This document shows, piece after piece, positions 26,301 through 38,198 of a DNA stretch of 64,000 nt. Below the pieces are notes generated by a model. The model was given only the letters and a program-made list of their open reading frames with translations. It was not told the DNA's origin and made no database searches. Source of the stretch: Camarhynchus parvulus (Eukaryota; Chordata; Aves; Passeriformes; Thraupidae). The position numbers were made by a program, and so were the translations under genes. Location of the stretch: positions 76,075,689-76,139,688 of the forward strand of contig NC_044571.1 in the NCBI RefSeq assembly GCF_901933205.1. The letters are read 5' to 3'. Every line of letters starts with the position of its first letter. The stretch's first letter is position 1.

Positions 26301-29300
26301 TTGCATAGTATTTTCAAATAAGTCCTGTCACGTCATTGAATTCTGGACACATAAAATGGCTGTGAGGTTTTATTCTGGCATAGTCTCACAGGCTGTTTTG
26401 ATGTACACAGTCATAACCAGATATGGGTAACTCATGCAAAGAGCTGTGGCTCCCTGTCACAAAAGCAATTTCAGAAGCTCAGAAAATAGAACACAAAAAG
26501 TGATGTTTTACAAAACACAGGACATTTATTAGTTCTTTACCAAGGGCATAATTTAGGACATACTTCTTTAATCCTAGCAAAACAGGTTATTTGGGAGCAT
26601 TATTTAGTTTCTGACAGTGTTCAACACAAAAATACCCTAGGCATAACAATGGCTACTTTAAAATGTGGTGTTTTATTCCAGATCTATTTTATGATATTTA
26701 TGATTCAGTTCTTAGTAGAGTTGGTTTTGCAAAAAGCCATAGTTGCTCAGGGATCTAGTGACACAATTATATTCTTTCCAGAAGCATAAGCAGACAGAAA
26801 TTAATGGTTACATCTCGGGGCCACTGACACCAAGCATAAGACATAAGCAGTTGTTTTTCCTTTTAAGGCACAAAAACGACAATTTAGCAATTAGCTCACG
26901 ACTTTGAAGATCAAGATTAAAGTGTGTCCTTTTGACACTAAGCAAAGCACTTGAGACCTCTTTTAAACTTTGCACTGATTGCCCTGCAGAGAATCCCAAG
27001 TTAATATTTGGGGTTTGCTCCATGCCTGAAGTCACTAAAACTTTTCATTTCCTCACTAATGAATTTCAGAACAACTGAAAAAAACACGTTTCCCTAGAAA
27101 ATAAGCTGCTTCATCCTTTGGTCTTACTCCAAATGAATTAACATCTCGGGGAATGTTCTCCTTTGTTGTCATCAGGTTTTGAATTTGAGTTTCTGCTGTT
27201 TTGAGGGAGAAGGACTGGGCTTGAATTGTTACCTTTTTTAGGGAAACAGAATCAGCCAGCGGATATAAAGCCAAGTAGGTTACGGATGTTCAGTGTTCCA
27301 CAAAGTGACATCTGCAAGGTTCTTACTTGGAATTTACTTTCTTTTTACTTCCCCTAAAACATTAACTCAGTTGGGAGATCTGCTTGCAGGTTTTCAGTAT
27401 TTCTGTGGAATTTATAATAAGTGGAAGAAGCCTTTCCTGGGTACTAGGTAACATGAATTTTGGCAGTGTAAGACAGCAACATTTTCAGACTGTTTCCTGA
27501 ATACATTATTGATGCTGTCCATAATTTCATGTGAAAATAGTAATCAGAATGCTTCACCAGCTGCCATTTCACTGGTTTTGGGTTTGGGTTTGTTTTTCTG
27601 ATTTTTTTGTTGGTTCTTTTTTTTTTTCCTGCCACACAGACCCTGAATAGTGGCAGTTCACGTGGGAGTAGAGCTGGTGTAATCCTGTTATGCCAGACTA
27701 AAGCCTCAACCAGGATCTGCTGATTTTATGATGCAGAAGGAGGGGTTACATGCAAAAGAAAGGGGCGGGCAGCACATTTTTCTGGATTTTTTGTAATCCA
27801 AATTCAGATCGCCTCTGACGCACATGGATTTTAGTATTGCAGAGAAATGTCCAAAACAGTGTCCTGTTTCAGGAAACAGATTTTGTTTTCCTGAGTAATT
27901 TCCTGATCTGAATTCCTGGTTAACTTTTCCTTTAATTTTCTCATGCTGTTTCCTATTCAAAGAACATTTTTCCCCTTTGGGTCAACCTGCTGCCATCTTT
28001 TCATTTCTTAAAGTGCCTTAAATAACCCAGGTGCCAACATGAGAAGTATGTTTATGAGTCAGGTTTCTTGCACAATATTCTTTCTTGTCAGCAGGGCTTC
28101 CTGATAGAGCTGTGTTATGATAACACAACCCTTTTAGGTCATTCAACCAATTTTTTATGAGCCAGTTCAGTTAATCTTATTCAGAAGTTTCTCAGACTTC
28201 ATTCAAGTTTTCTTTTCTTTAAGAAAAAATGTACTATTGAGAGTCATATTGTTGATGACTTTCAGTGCTATTGTTTGATATTTGATAATATTTATTTTGT
28301 TTGCCTTTTTCTAACTAATCTAAAAGTATTTTAATGTTTGCTTACCTTCTTTTAGTAATAGAAATTAGTCAAAAATTTGAGAAATTATGCCCCAGAGTCA
28401 GCAAAAGTTAAAGGAAATATGTGTTCTCTGTCATGGTATTGTTTTTCTTCTCTAATAAATTTGCAATAAATTTAGCATCCTTTCAAGAAGTTCATTATTG
28501 CTCAGTATTGCTCAGTTCAGTATTTTACAGCTGTTGTGATTGCTCTAGAAATTGCATTATATATGAAAAGTTATGCAGAGGAACACTGAAGAGCTAGACC
28601 ATGATAAATAGACTGCTATGTTTGATGACGCAGACAAGGGGAACATAATGTATTAAATTTATTTTGTCCCTGCCATAGCAATGAAAACATTGATTTTCTT
28701 GGAAAGGATGAGACTGACACAGCAAATACTTTTGCTATTACTGACCTGTCTAGAGAGTGGAATAAACTAAAAAGAACTAAAACAAATTCTATTAAAACTT
28801 CTGGCCCAATTTTCAGAAGGTTTGTAAGACTCAGGTAGAGACCAGTGTAGAAACTGATGAGGAGGGGACAGGAAGAAATAGTACAACAACTCATATATGA
28901 AAACCTGAGAACAAGTCCTTAGGTTTTGTATTTGGGTGTAATTTGGGGCACTGTTATTTATCCAAAATGCTTTAATCAGGATAAAGGTAAAATTGAGTGG
29001 TTTTTATAAGGAACATTGAATAGTCTGCTCTTTACATCTGTTTCCAACTTTATTTCATCTTTTCCTTTTATTCATCTCTGAAGCTATTTTTCATTTGCTC
29101 TGAATTCTTTAAGTGTTGGTTTAAATTTTCTTGTAATGGGTAAGAGAAGTCTCTTCTACATAATTCTTCTCAGACTCCCATAATGCCTGTCCCTTTCCCC
29201 CAGTAGTATTTTTCATGACTAAGAAACAGAAAATACAATATCCAAAATGCAGATCTCAAAAAGGAAAGACTGAGATAATCCACCATATTTTTCATAGAAT

Positions 29301-30691
29301 TTTCAACATCTGCTAGTGCCAGGTATTTAAGGAGGCACAAAAGGTGCTTCAGTAAGAAATTAATCCATTATGAAACTAGAGGTAGCATTAAATGAATCTG
29401 TTCATTTTTTTGGATAGCTGACCTAATTTTTCTACAGTGAACTTGGCCCAGATGCTTCATATCACTATTACTTATTTATAGGTAAAATGCAAAGTATTTT
29501 TAGAAAAAAATCAAAAGCTCATTCTTTACTTACAAGAAGAATTTTTTATTTGGGTCACACAGAAAGAAGAGAGTGGGAAATTTAATGTAATATAAATGAA
29601 ATGTGAATGAGGAAATCTAGTTTTGTCTGTGTTTCCAACCACAGCTACCAATCTAGAATTGAGCAGCAATGAGACTTGTGGCAAACTAAGGCAAGGGCAA
29701 CAGTTACATCGGCCACAAACTTCTTTGAGCTAAATTCTGAATAGTTTTAGGTGATCAGGATTATTTCTGCTTCTGCAGATGAGACAGTTTGATTATTGTT
29801 TTGCCTTTAGTGCTCAGCACTGGAAGGCTCTCACTTTGGTTCTCAGAGTAGAGATCATTCCTGTTGCTTGTCTTGTATACGGAGATATCAGGCATCTCTG
29901 TAGAAAGGTTTCCTTTGGGCAGTGTGCAGGTTGTCTGTGAGGAGATTTTGATTATTGGCATAATGAACTGAGGACTAGACTTTGGGATACATCACTTTCT
30001 CTGCTCACTGGTAGAAAAAGCAGTTCAGGGTGACGCTGAACTATTTACTAGCTTGATTAATGTTGAATAAGCAGTGAATAGGTTGATTGGATACCTTCTA
30101 GAACAATCCAGTACATTTGCTTAATTTTCTTTGTCAGTGTGGAACTAAAGCATTGCACAAATGCTCCTCTCCTTAACAGGTGTTTCAAATGTTTGAAACT
30201 GTATTTGATGACAGCTTGTGTGAACACAATTACCTTACTTCATCCCAGTCTGGTACATTTTTTTCAGAAGTTGAAAATTTATTTTCATCAGAACTGGCCA
30301 CAGCATAAGTTCACTGTTTTTATTTATTCCTAAAAGATCAGGATTTACATAGATTTTATGTAGATTCATTGTTTGCATTGAGAGACATATTTTTTGTGCA
30401 ATGCAAGGCAAATCTAAGCAGAACAGAGCTGGAGATAGACAGCAGTTGTGATCAAGTACAGTTGAAGTTTACACAGCCTGAAGTACTTCAGCATACCTTT
30501 TCCTTCCAGAGGCAATTTCAGACTGGTTCCTTTCAGCTTCCGTATATCTACTTCATCTCTATATTGATAACAGTTGCGTGTTTGTGAAGTATATTCTGGA
30601 TAAAATCAGGAATTTGCATCAGGACAATCCAACTAAGGACCTGTCATGTTCTGATTCCTCCGCATCACCAGTGATCCCTGAAAGCTCAGTC

Positions 30692-30707
30692 AAAAAAAAA
30701 AAAAAAA
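30692..30707 (+). repeat. A16 homopolymer
   Basis: A run of 16 A within a short open frame (30578-30760), followed shortly by ATGGTAAGG. It could be the tail of an unrecognised retroposed fragment or simple slippage. Confidence 0.85.
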
Positions 30708-32458
30708 GCAAGAAAATGGTAAGGAATACCATTAAAAGGAATAGGGAGTGGTTGTATTAAGTTTAATTGAGCAGTCTTCAAAAGTAATTGCTTCAGGTGG
30801 TTAGTAAATCTAATGAAGAATGATTCCCTTTTTTTACTCTGCCAAAATAGTAATGACTGTCTGGGCTCAATATAATGCCCAAGTTATCACTTAAAACAAT
30901 GATAAGTAGCCCTAGAAGATGACCTGCTCTTTGTACAGATTTAGCACTGTTTGCTGTAAAATGTGTGAATGGAAATTCAGCATTCTGGCAAGTGGAAAGT
31001 GAATCCAAGCTGTGTATGACAGGACATATAGTTGTGTTATTTCCTGTGTTATTTCCAATTCTTGTACTTCAATGACTGTCTTCCATTCTATTTCTGGGTT
31101 CTCAAATGGTTTGTGGAAAAGCAGGTATCTACACTGTGTATGACGATAATAATGAATTGGTTTTTTTATGAACCCTCTGAAGTTTCTATGGTTTGAGTAG
31201 TTGGAGAGTCCCTGAAAAGAAATTATTTGTCCATCAGTAGAGGAAGATTTGAAAACAAGGGAGCACGCCTTGTTAATTTTCCAAAGTCCTTTCTAAGCAC
31301 CATAAAAATGTTGCATGAGATAAGTCTTATGCCTTATGTTTTCTAAAATCACTTGACAAGATTCCTTTCTGGAGATTATGAGCTGTGGTAAAATGGTGTT
31401 GAGTGAAAGATGAACTAGGATATTGGCCAATTTCCAAAAGCCAAGAAACAGCCATAGATGGATCTTTTCCTAATGGAAGGGAGCTAAGGTTGGAGTAATC
31501 CAGCAGCCTATTTCTGTCACAAGGGAGATTTTATTATACTGCTGGCCTTCTTTATGTCTCAGGTGTGAAAGGAAGTTGACGACTGGTAATAGCACCGACA
31601 GGAGAGACAAATGATGTCCTACATCCTGAAAAAAAATTGTACTGTGTTTTCTGGAAAGGTAAACATACCTTCTGTATTTTAGAGAATCAGAAATAGAAAT
31701 GGTAGATGAGCTGTTTTAAAAATTTAATCTGGTTTGGATTGTTGTATTTTAGGGGTAAAACCTCTACATTTATTCCATGCAGTTACAAGGCAAAGGATTT
31801 TGAGCCCTGATTACCTGAGTAGGTAATTATCTGTCTGCTGGAATCTGGTGTATCCCTCTGAAATGTTTGTGCAACATTTTCACTGTATGTATTCCCTGAA
31901 GAATTTCTAAGTAGGGTGCCTTTTCTGCCTGATCTGGTTTAGTTGATTGTTATTAACAGTGATTTTCTGTGTTCAAACCATGTGAAGTGCAGCACATCAG
32001 TGCCTTAAATACCTTCAATTTTGCACATGAAACTAGAACCCAAAGTATTGAGAAGAATGTTGTGGTGTTTTTCAGGCTTTTTCCTAGTACATTCCTATAA
32101 TTTCATAGTATATTATTATTTACAAGCAATTTATTAATATCCTGTGGCAGGTTTTGAATATGGATAAAGTAGGTGACAATATTGTCTCTAATAAGTGTTC
32201 GTTTAAAAATAAATGAAGGAGTTAAGAAAGTGCTTGGGGAGAAGCATTTCACAAATGAGGTTAATTAACACATATGTCAGTAAGCAGCATTCAATTATGA
32301 AAAAAAGCAGCAGAATGAAAATGGCTGTGGTAGAAGGGCACAGTTAAAATAAACTGAAGAATAGCAATGCTAGCAAGTGTGTGGAGTTTCTCTGCTTTTA
32401 AAATATCTTCCTGAATGTGACAACATTATGAGCTGAAGCGAAATTAATTTTTAAACAT

Positions 32459-32489
32459 CTTCTGATAGCAACTCCACTGCTATCAGAAG
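32459..32489. repeat. Perfect 12-bp-arm hairpin
   Basis: CTTCTGATAGCA (32459-32470) is followed by a 7-nt spacer and its exact reverse complement (32478-32489). No T run follows, and no function is implied. Confidence 0.85.
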
Positions 32490-34668
32490 GCTAATGCCTC
32501 AGGACTGTAATGGGACATCGCATCATATCTGAGGCATGACTTAAATATATCCTTCCCCAGCATTGCCTGAGTTTTCTTTTTGTTTTCCATTTTTTTGGTC
32601 AACAAAATTCAACCAGAATCTTTCTCGTACCTCTGTGAAGTATCTACAGATCTGCCTATTCTAGCAAGCAGAACAGAGTAAAGGCTGCTAGGTTAGATGT
32701 ATTCATTGTTGCATAGGTTTAGGCAGTCTTTCACACGCTGCACCTACCTACAGTGTTCAGCTGTGGCCATCTGGAGTCCCAGCCCCTGCAGTTCCACAGC
32801 AGGATTTTGCTGGAGCCCATAAATGTGTAACTGTGCTTAAGGACCTCTGCAGCCATTATTCTTTGCTTTGGGAATATGAGCTAGTGACTGTGGATAGTGT
32901 CACTTCCCTGACTGCAGACAGCCTGAAACCATAGTTTCACAAAGTATGAACTGCCCAGTTATCCTAAATTAGGTATCTGAGGTTTCCTGCCTTTAATTCA
33001 AAATCACCTGGTCCCAGCAGTATTGAACTTTACAAGTAGTGAAGCACTATTAAATGGGATTAAATCCTATTAAACTGAAACCCCATGTACTTGCATCTAG
33101 TGTTTTTTCCCCTCTAAAGTTCAAGAGACGCTATGCAAAGTACATTTCATACATTATGGTGTGAACTATTCAGATGAGGGAAGCTATTAGAAAAATGTTC
33201 TGACTGTGCTGCCAGGTACTTTAAAGAATTGAGGTTCAAACGTGGTTGGGAGAACAGAGGGGGAAGTTTTCCTCACCTGTGTTTTTTACAGCTAATTACT
33301 CATGTAGGAAGAAGCTGATCATCAGAACCATGAGGCTTATATGGGTGTTGTTCTCTAGCTGTGAGCCATAGGTGAATAAGATTTTGCAAAAGCAAGATGA
33401 GTGAGATTTAGAGGAAGGTATATGGCACCAGTAGAACACCCACCAGTGTTGCTGGAGAGTTTCTAGGCTCTTGCAGCAGCATTAAGAGCTTGTGCCATTG
33501 AACGTTCACATTTCAGCCCTGGAATGGCTGAGAAGAATGGGTTGCTACAGAACTAATCAATTAATGGTTAATTCCCCCATCTTTCTGGTACATCATGCAC
33601 AGATGTCTTTTAAAGCTGTTGTTTAATTTCAGACATTGATATTTATTGTAGAAGAACTTAAATCAAGATCAGCTGTCTGAATGCTTGAGTTCTTCAAATT
33701 CTCAGGAAAGACTACAGTCAGGATGGTTTCTATTCCTTAAATTTATTTACATTAACCTCTTGAGTCTATTTATTTCTCTTAGGCGTGAAGTGATTTTTAT
33801 AAACATGAATCCATTAACTGTAAATTACCACTGTACTAAATCAGATTCCATGTCTCTCTGATAAATTGTGGCTTTACTCAGAGGAGCAACACAAATGTAA
33901 TTTTGTCTCTAGTATATAGATGTACTTTCCTGTTGCCTAATTTAATAATCTTTATCCATACTGAAGTTTACATAGCAAAATGTCCATTAAAAATTTTTTA
34001 TTCAGCTAAATTTTTACAACATCTATGTGATATGAATATTAAAACTATTGGGACTGGAATAGATTATAATAGAAGCTTTTGGAATGTGCTGTAGGCTATG
34101 CAAACACCTACAGACATGGGAATGGTTCAAGAAAAGCTTTTCAGGTAGGCAACTATATGCAATTATATGTATTATTTGGTATACCCATTATTCTGTATCT
34201 AAATATATATATATAAAAGAGGAAATTCAGTCCCAGTAGTGGATTTTTGTTGGCTGAATTTGTCTAGTTGCCCCTTAAGCCTGTTGTTAGATTTTATCAC
34301 CTGTAGCATTGTGTGTCACGTTGCACATGCTAACTGCACAGTATGACAGAGCACCTCCTTTGCCTTGCTTTGGATCAGTAATCTGCTAATTTACCTCCTG
34401 CTCCCTTTTCTTCAGTTTCTTTTGTAGGGATAAGTTACAGGCTCTGTTTGTACTTGTTCCTGAAAAAAAAAATATAAAAGAAAGGAGGACAGGCAGAATA
34501 AGTGATCAGCTCTCCCTCCAAGTGCTACTTAAAAACATGCCTATTTGTGGTCAGAATTGAAGAAGACATGGCAGAAGGAAAATGCACACTATAAAAGGGT
34601 GGTGTTGTGTCTCCAGATAGGTTTGAATGTATTGTTCTGTCAGTGCATTGGACGTGTTCTCTAGGTAT

Positions 34669-34692
34669 GGGGGGGTGGGGGTGTAAATGGGT
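34669..34692 (+). other. G-rich tract, possible G-quadruplex
   Basis: Runs of seven, five and three G, separated by one and seven bases, can be read as four G3 tracts on the + strand. It is an isolated run in intron 1, and folding is only a possibility. Confidence 0.35.
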
Positions 34693-37600
34693 TTCTGATC
34701 TTCATCAGCTCCCAGCCAATCTCTGGGATCCTCTGTAGCTCTTCATTAGTGGTCCTGTGATGACTCAGAAATGTAAGCAAGACAGCTGTGCATGAGCTTG
34801 GGGCAGGGAACCAGAGCAGGGTGCCACCTGCAGGCATCCTGTTTGTGAACTGCAGACAGTGAGTGGACAGGAGAGCATTAAATGCCGGGAAAATAACCTG
34901 GCCCTTCTGGACTCATAGGTTTCAGCCTGTTCTCTGTTTAGGATTCACTAAAACTAGAGATGCAGTGTCTTTCAGGTTTGCATTTTCCAGTTTTTTCAGC
35001 TGAAGGACCACTATTACTGGTCTAAATTTGATTAATATGCTCAGGTTCTGTTTATCTGGTTGTGAAATGGGAAAGCACAACCCAGAGCTTGATAGAGAAA
35101 ATCCACATGAAATTGTCTATTCTGCTTTTCCCCTGTCTTCTAAATCATCTGTCATCATCATAGATAGATCACTTAATGAGTGAATACAAAATACTGGTTA
35201 AAAAAAATCCCCTTTATTTTGCATCATAACCTGTTGTTTTGAGTAAGAGTCCACAGTAGGGTGGTTCAACAAAGGGAAAATACAAGGGAAAATACACAGT
35301 TGTGTCTGAGTGACTACTGTAGACTCTAGTCTTTGTGGTACAGACTGGTATTGGAATCAAATTTTCTCTCCTCACTTCCTGCCACTGATTCCTGTCCTCA
35401 CTCTGCCTCCTACCAGGGGACAGCACAAGGGTTTGCATCTGTGTGATAATCTGGGTTGGAGAGCTGGGCTTAGAGCAAGCATTTTTCTGGAGGGGTGAGG
35501 GGAGGACTCTGCTTATTTAAGAAATGTTAATTTTCATTTAGATAGCTCCTTGCTTGGGGTCAGCCTGGAGACATCCCAGCACTTCTGTCCGGACACTGAA
35601 TGACATGCTACAATAGTAACCATGAGCAGCTGAAGCAGAGCAGAAGGTTTGGAGTGTTTCTGCAAGGATGCACATGAAACAGCATCCTGACCTAATTTAT
35701 GAAGCAGTTAGCAAAAGTGCTGCACTGTGTAAAATATGACAGTACAGGAATTAACCTGTTCAGTTGAATTGAAATTAGGCTTTATCCTTTTGAAATGAAA
35801 AAAAAAGAAATTCAGTTTGTCCCTCTGTCTCTATGGGATCAGCAGTTTGTGTTTAAAAGATTTGGAGAAATAAAACACTGAACCTTGTCTTTAGTTTATT
35901 GTTTAAAAGATATTTTCTCTTTAAGAATCTCAGCCTTTCCAACAGTTGAGGGCCAACATCAAGTTGCTTGTATGTAATAGAAGTTTGCTTTGTTTGTATC
36001 CAGTTTTAGCATTGGTACAAGTATCCACACTCTATTTAGACTGCTTTTATTTATAACCAGTGGGACACAGCACTAAAGCATGTGCTACACAGAAGTACAA
36101 TGTTCCATGAGGTATAAGAGGAATGGATTTTGCTTTTATTTGATTTCTTATCACTTCATTCCTGAGGAACTCTGTGAAAGTAACATGGGTTATGGTGTTG
36201 ATGTCTGCTATTTCACTTCTGCTAATGTAATAATGTTCTGTTTATAGAAGGCATGTTTGTCATATACAGACAACTGTGTTTGTGTTATAGCTGCTATATT
36301 GATTGTGATCCTTCTAACTGGCCAAAGTTTTAGCCTCATTTTAAAAATCCATGACCTGTTAGCTTCAGTGATTTAGTCTACAAATCATCCAGGATAGTCT
36401 TATGATACTAATAATGATATGAGAGTTATGGAAATTTCAGTGGTGACTCTGATATGAACTGGATATACTTTTTCAGGGGCCTCCTATCTAGGCAAACAAA
36501 TGGTTCTTAAATTGCCATCTCAGATTAAGTCAGACCTGGAATTCTTAAATTGCTAACTGCAGTGGCTTATTAAGACAGAAAGGCCAGTGATACTTAGTGG
36601 AGAGGAGAAGCTCGCTTGAGGCAAGCAGGCACCTGGCAATTGTTGTCTACACTGGTCTTCCTGACAGTCATCTCTCAGTGAGGTGAGTAATGAAAGCCAT
36701 AACTCACCAGAGCTGCTGGCAGGCAGCTGCACTGTACAGTACTGATAGCTCTGCAAAAGGTGTGCCTTGAAATGGACAGAAAGCACTTGAGCAGAAAATG
36801 GAGTTTCTGAAAGGGGAGGTGGTTTCAGGGCTAACAGAAGGAACCTCAGCAAGGACCGTCAGCTGCAGAGACAAAGTTAGGCATGGCCAGGTTACTGGGG
36901 AGTGAACAAGGCACAAGACTTTACATTTTACAAAACATGCAAGCTCAGATAGACCTGTATACTTTGTTTAAGTCCCAAATACAAAGCCATATAGAAAACT
37001 TCAAAAATTAAGAATTATTTACTTCATCTCAAAATGGCAATGCATAAGACTGTAGGAATACAGAATTTAACATATCCCTTGGCATATCCAAGTGAAATAC
37101 CTCTATAAACATGTGACAGTGAAGACTGTGATGTAATTCAGGTATTCATATAAAAGCCACAAATTAGCAAAGTAGCCAGCTGATAAAACTATGCTAAACT
37201 CATGCTTTATATTTCACGTCTTCTAATTTTCCTTTTTATCCCAGAAGATAAAATGCACCCTTTAATTTGAATTATTAAGACTCTGATCTTTGTTTTACTA
37301 TTCTTAAACAAGTGAACTTTGGATGGTCTGTCTCCAGATGTAACTAACTTATAGAGTAGGCACCAAGAGGAACTTCCTGAAAATCATGTAAGGAATGTGG
37401 AATCCTGTATTTTTTATTAGATGCTGGGTATAGAGGAAAACAGTGGTGTTATCAAGTGCCAAGCTTAATAAAGTGTTTCATCTGGTGGGCACACACCAGT
37501 ATTCTTTGCCACCTTCTGCAAGAAACAGTGCAGAAAAATAAATATTTCCTATCTTTAAAAAACCTCAGAGTTGAGGTTGCACATTGATCAAATAAGCTGT

Positions 37601-38046
37601 GAAAATAGGCAATTGCACTTCAATTAAACTGTGTTTTAAAGGGTGAATGCATTAAACATTTTTTTACAGTTGAGGAAAAATGTTTGAGCAGGTGTTACAC
37701 AGAGAGAAACTAGTTTTGCAGACATAGCTAGACATCATTCTGAGCTACTGGATCAGCTACAAGATCAGCTACTGGAAAGTAGGAATTTAGTTTTTCTGTA
37801 ATGACACTAAAATTAGGCTTTAAAAGTATTGTAAGTTTATTGTCAAATGTCTTCAACAGCCAGAATGAAATTAAGAATGTGCTCAGGTACATCTCAATCT
37901 TCAGACCTACACAATCCAGATCCATAGAAGTCTTTTAAACCTTAAAATGTAGCAATCCTCAAAGAAAAGGATGATATTTTTTGACACTCCATGCTAAGCA
38001 GTCTCAACCCATTTCTTCATGTCATCTGCCTTGTCTTACCATCCTA

Positions 38047-38198
38047 GGCTGACCCTGAGGGTAGCTCAGTTGGGGTGTCAGAGCATGGTGCTAGTAACAC
38101 CAAGGTTATGGATTTATTCCTCATATGGGCTGTTTACATCAGAGCTGGACTCAGTAATCCTCGTGGGTCCCTTCCAATTCAGAATATTCAGTGAATCT
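38047..38198 (+). mobile_element. tRNA-Ile-derived SINE with CR1-like tail (TguSINE1-type)
   Basis: The 5' part resembles tRNA-Ile(AAT): an A box TAGCTCAGTTGG at 38062-38073, a section close to GAGCGTGGTGCTAATAACGCC with A for G changes, and a degraded B box at 38110-38120. The 3' part (38141-38198) is like a CR1 3' end: GAGCTGGACTCAGTAATCCT, then CGTGGGTCCCTTCCAATTC and a tail ATTCAGTGAATCTG like the CR1 octamers. A tRNA-Ile head with a CR1 tail is the structure described for TguSINE1 of passerines. The eroded B box and lack of an acceptor stem exclude a working tRNA gene. It is in the same orientation as TRPC6. No clear target-site duplication was found. Confidence 0.8.

Larger units (their letters stand above)
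20371..38046. other. Presumed TRPC6 intron 1, 17.7 kb without gene or clear transposon
   Basis: A long AT-rich stretch in which I recognise no exon, RNA gene or mobile element. This is notable beside the CR1-bearing regions on both sides. Small items: a 12-bp-arm hairpin (32459-32489), an A16 tract (30692-30707) and a G-rich run (34669-34692). The many short open frames give low-complexity or unrecognised peptides. Confidence 0.55.

Noticed and set aside
38047..38130. Functional tRNA-Ile gene
   Set aside because: The B box and acceptor stem are eroded and a CR1-like tail is attached, so this is a SINE.
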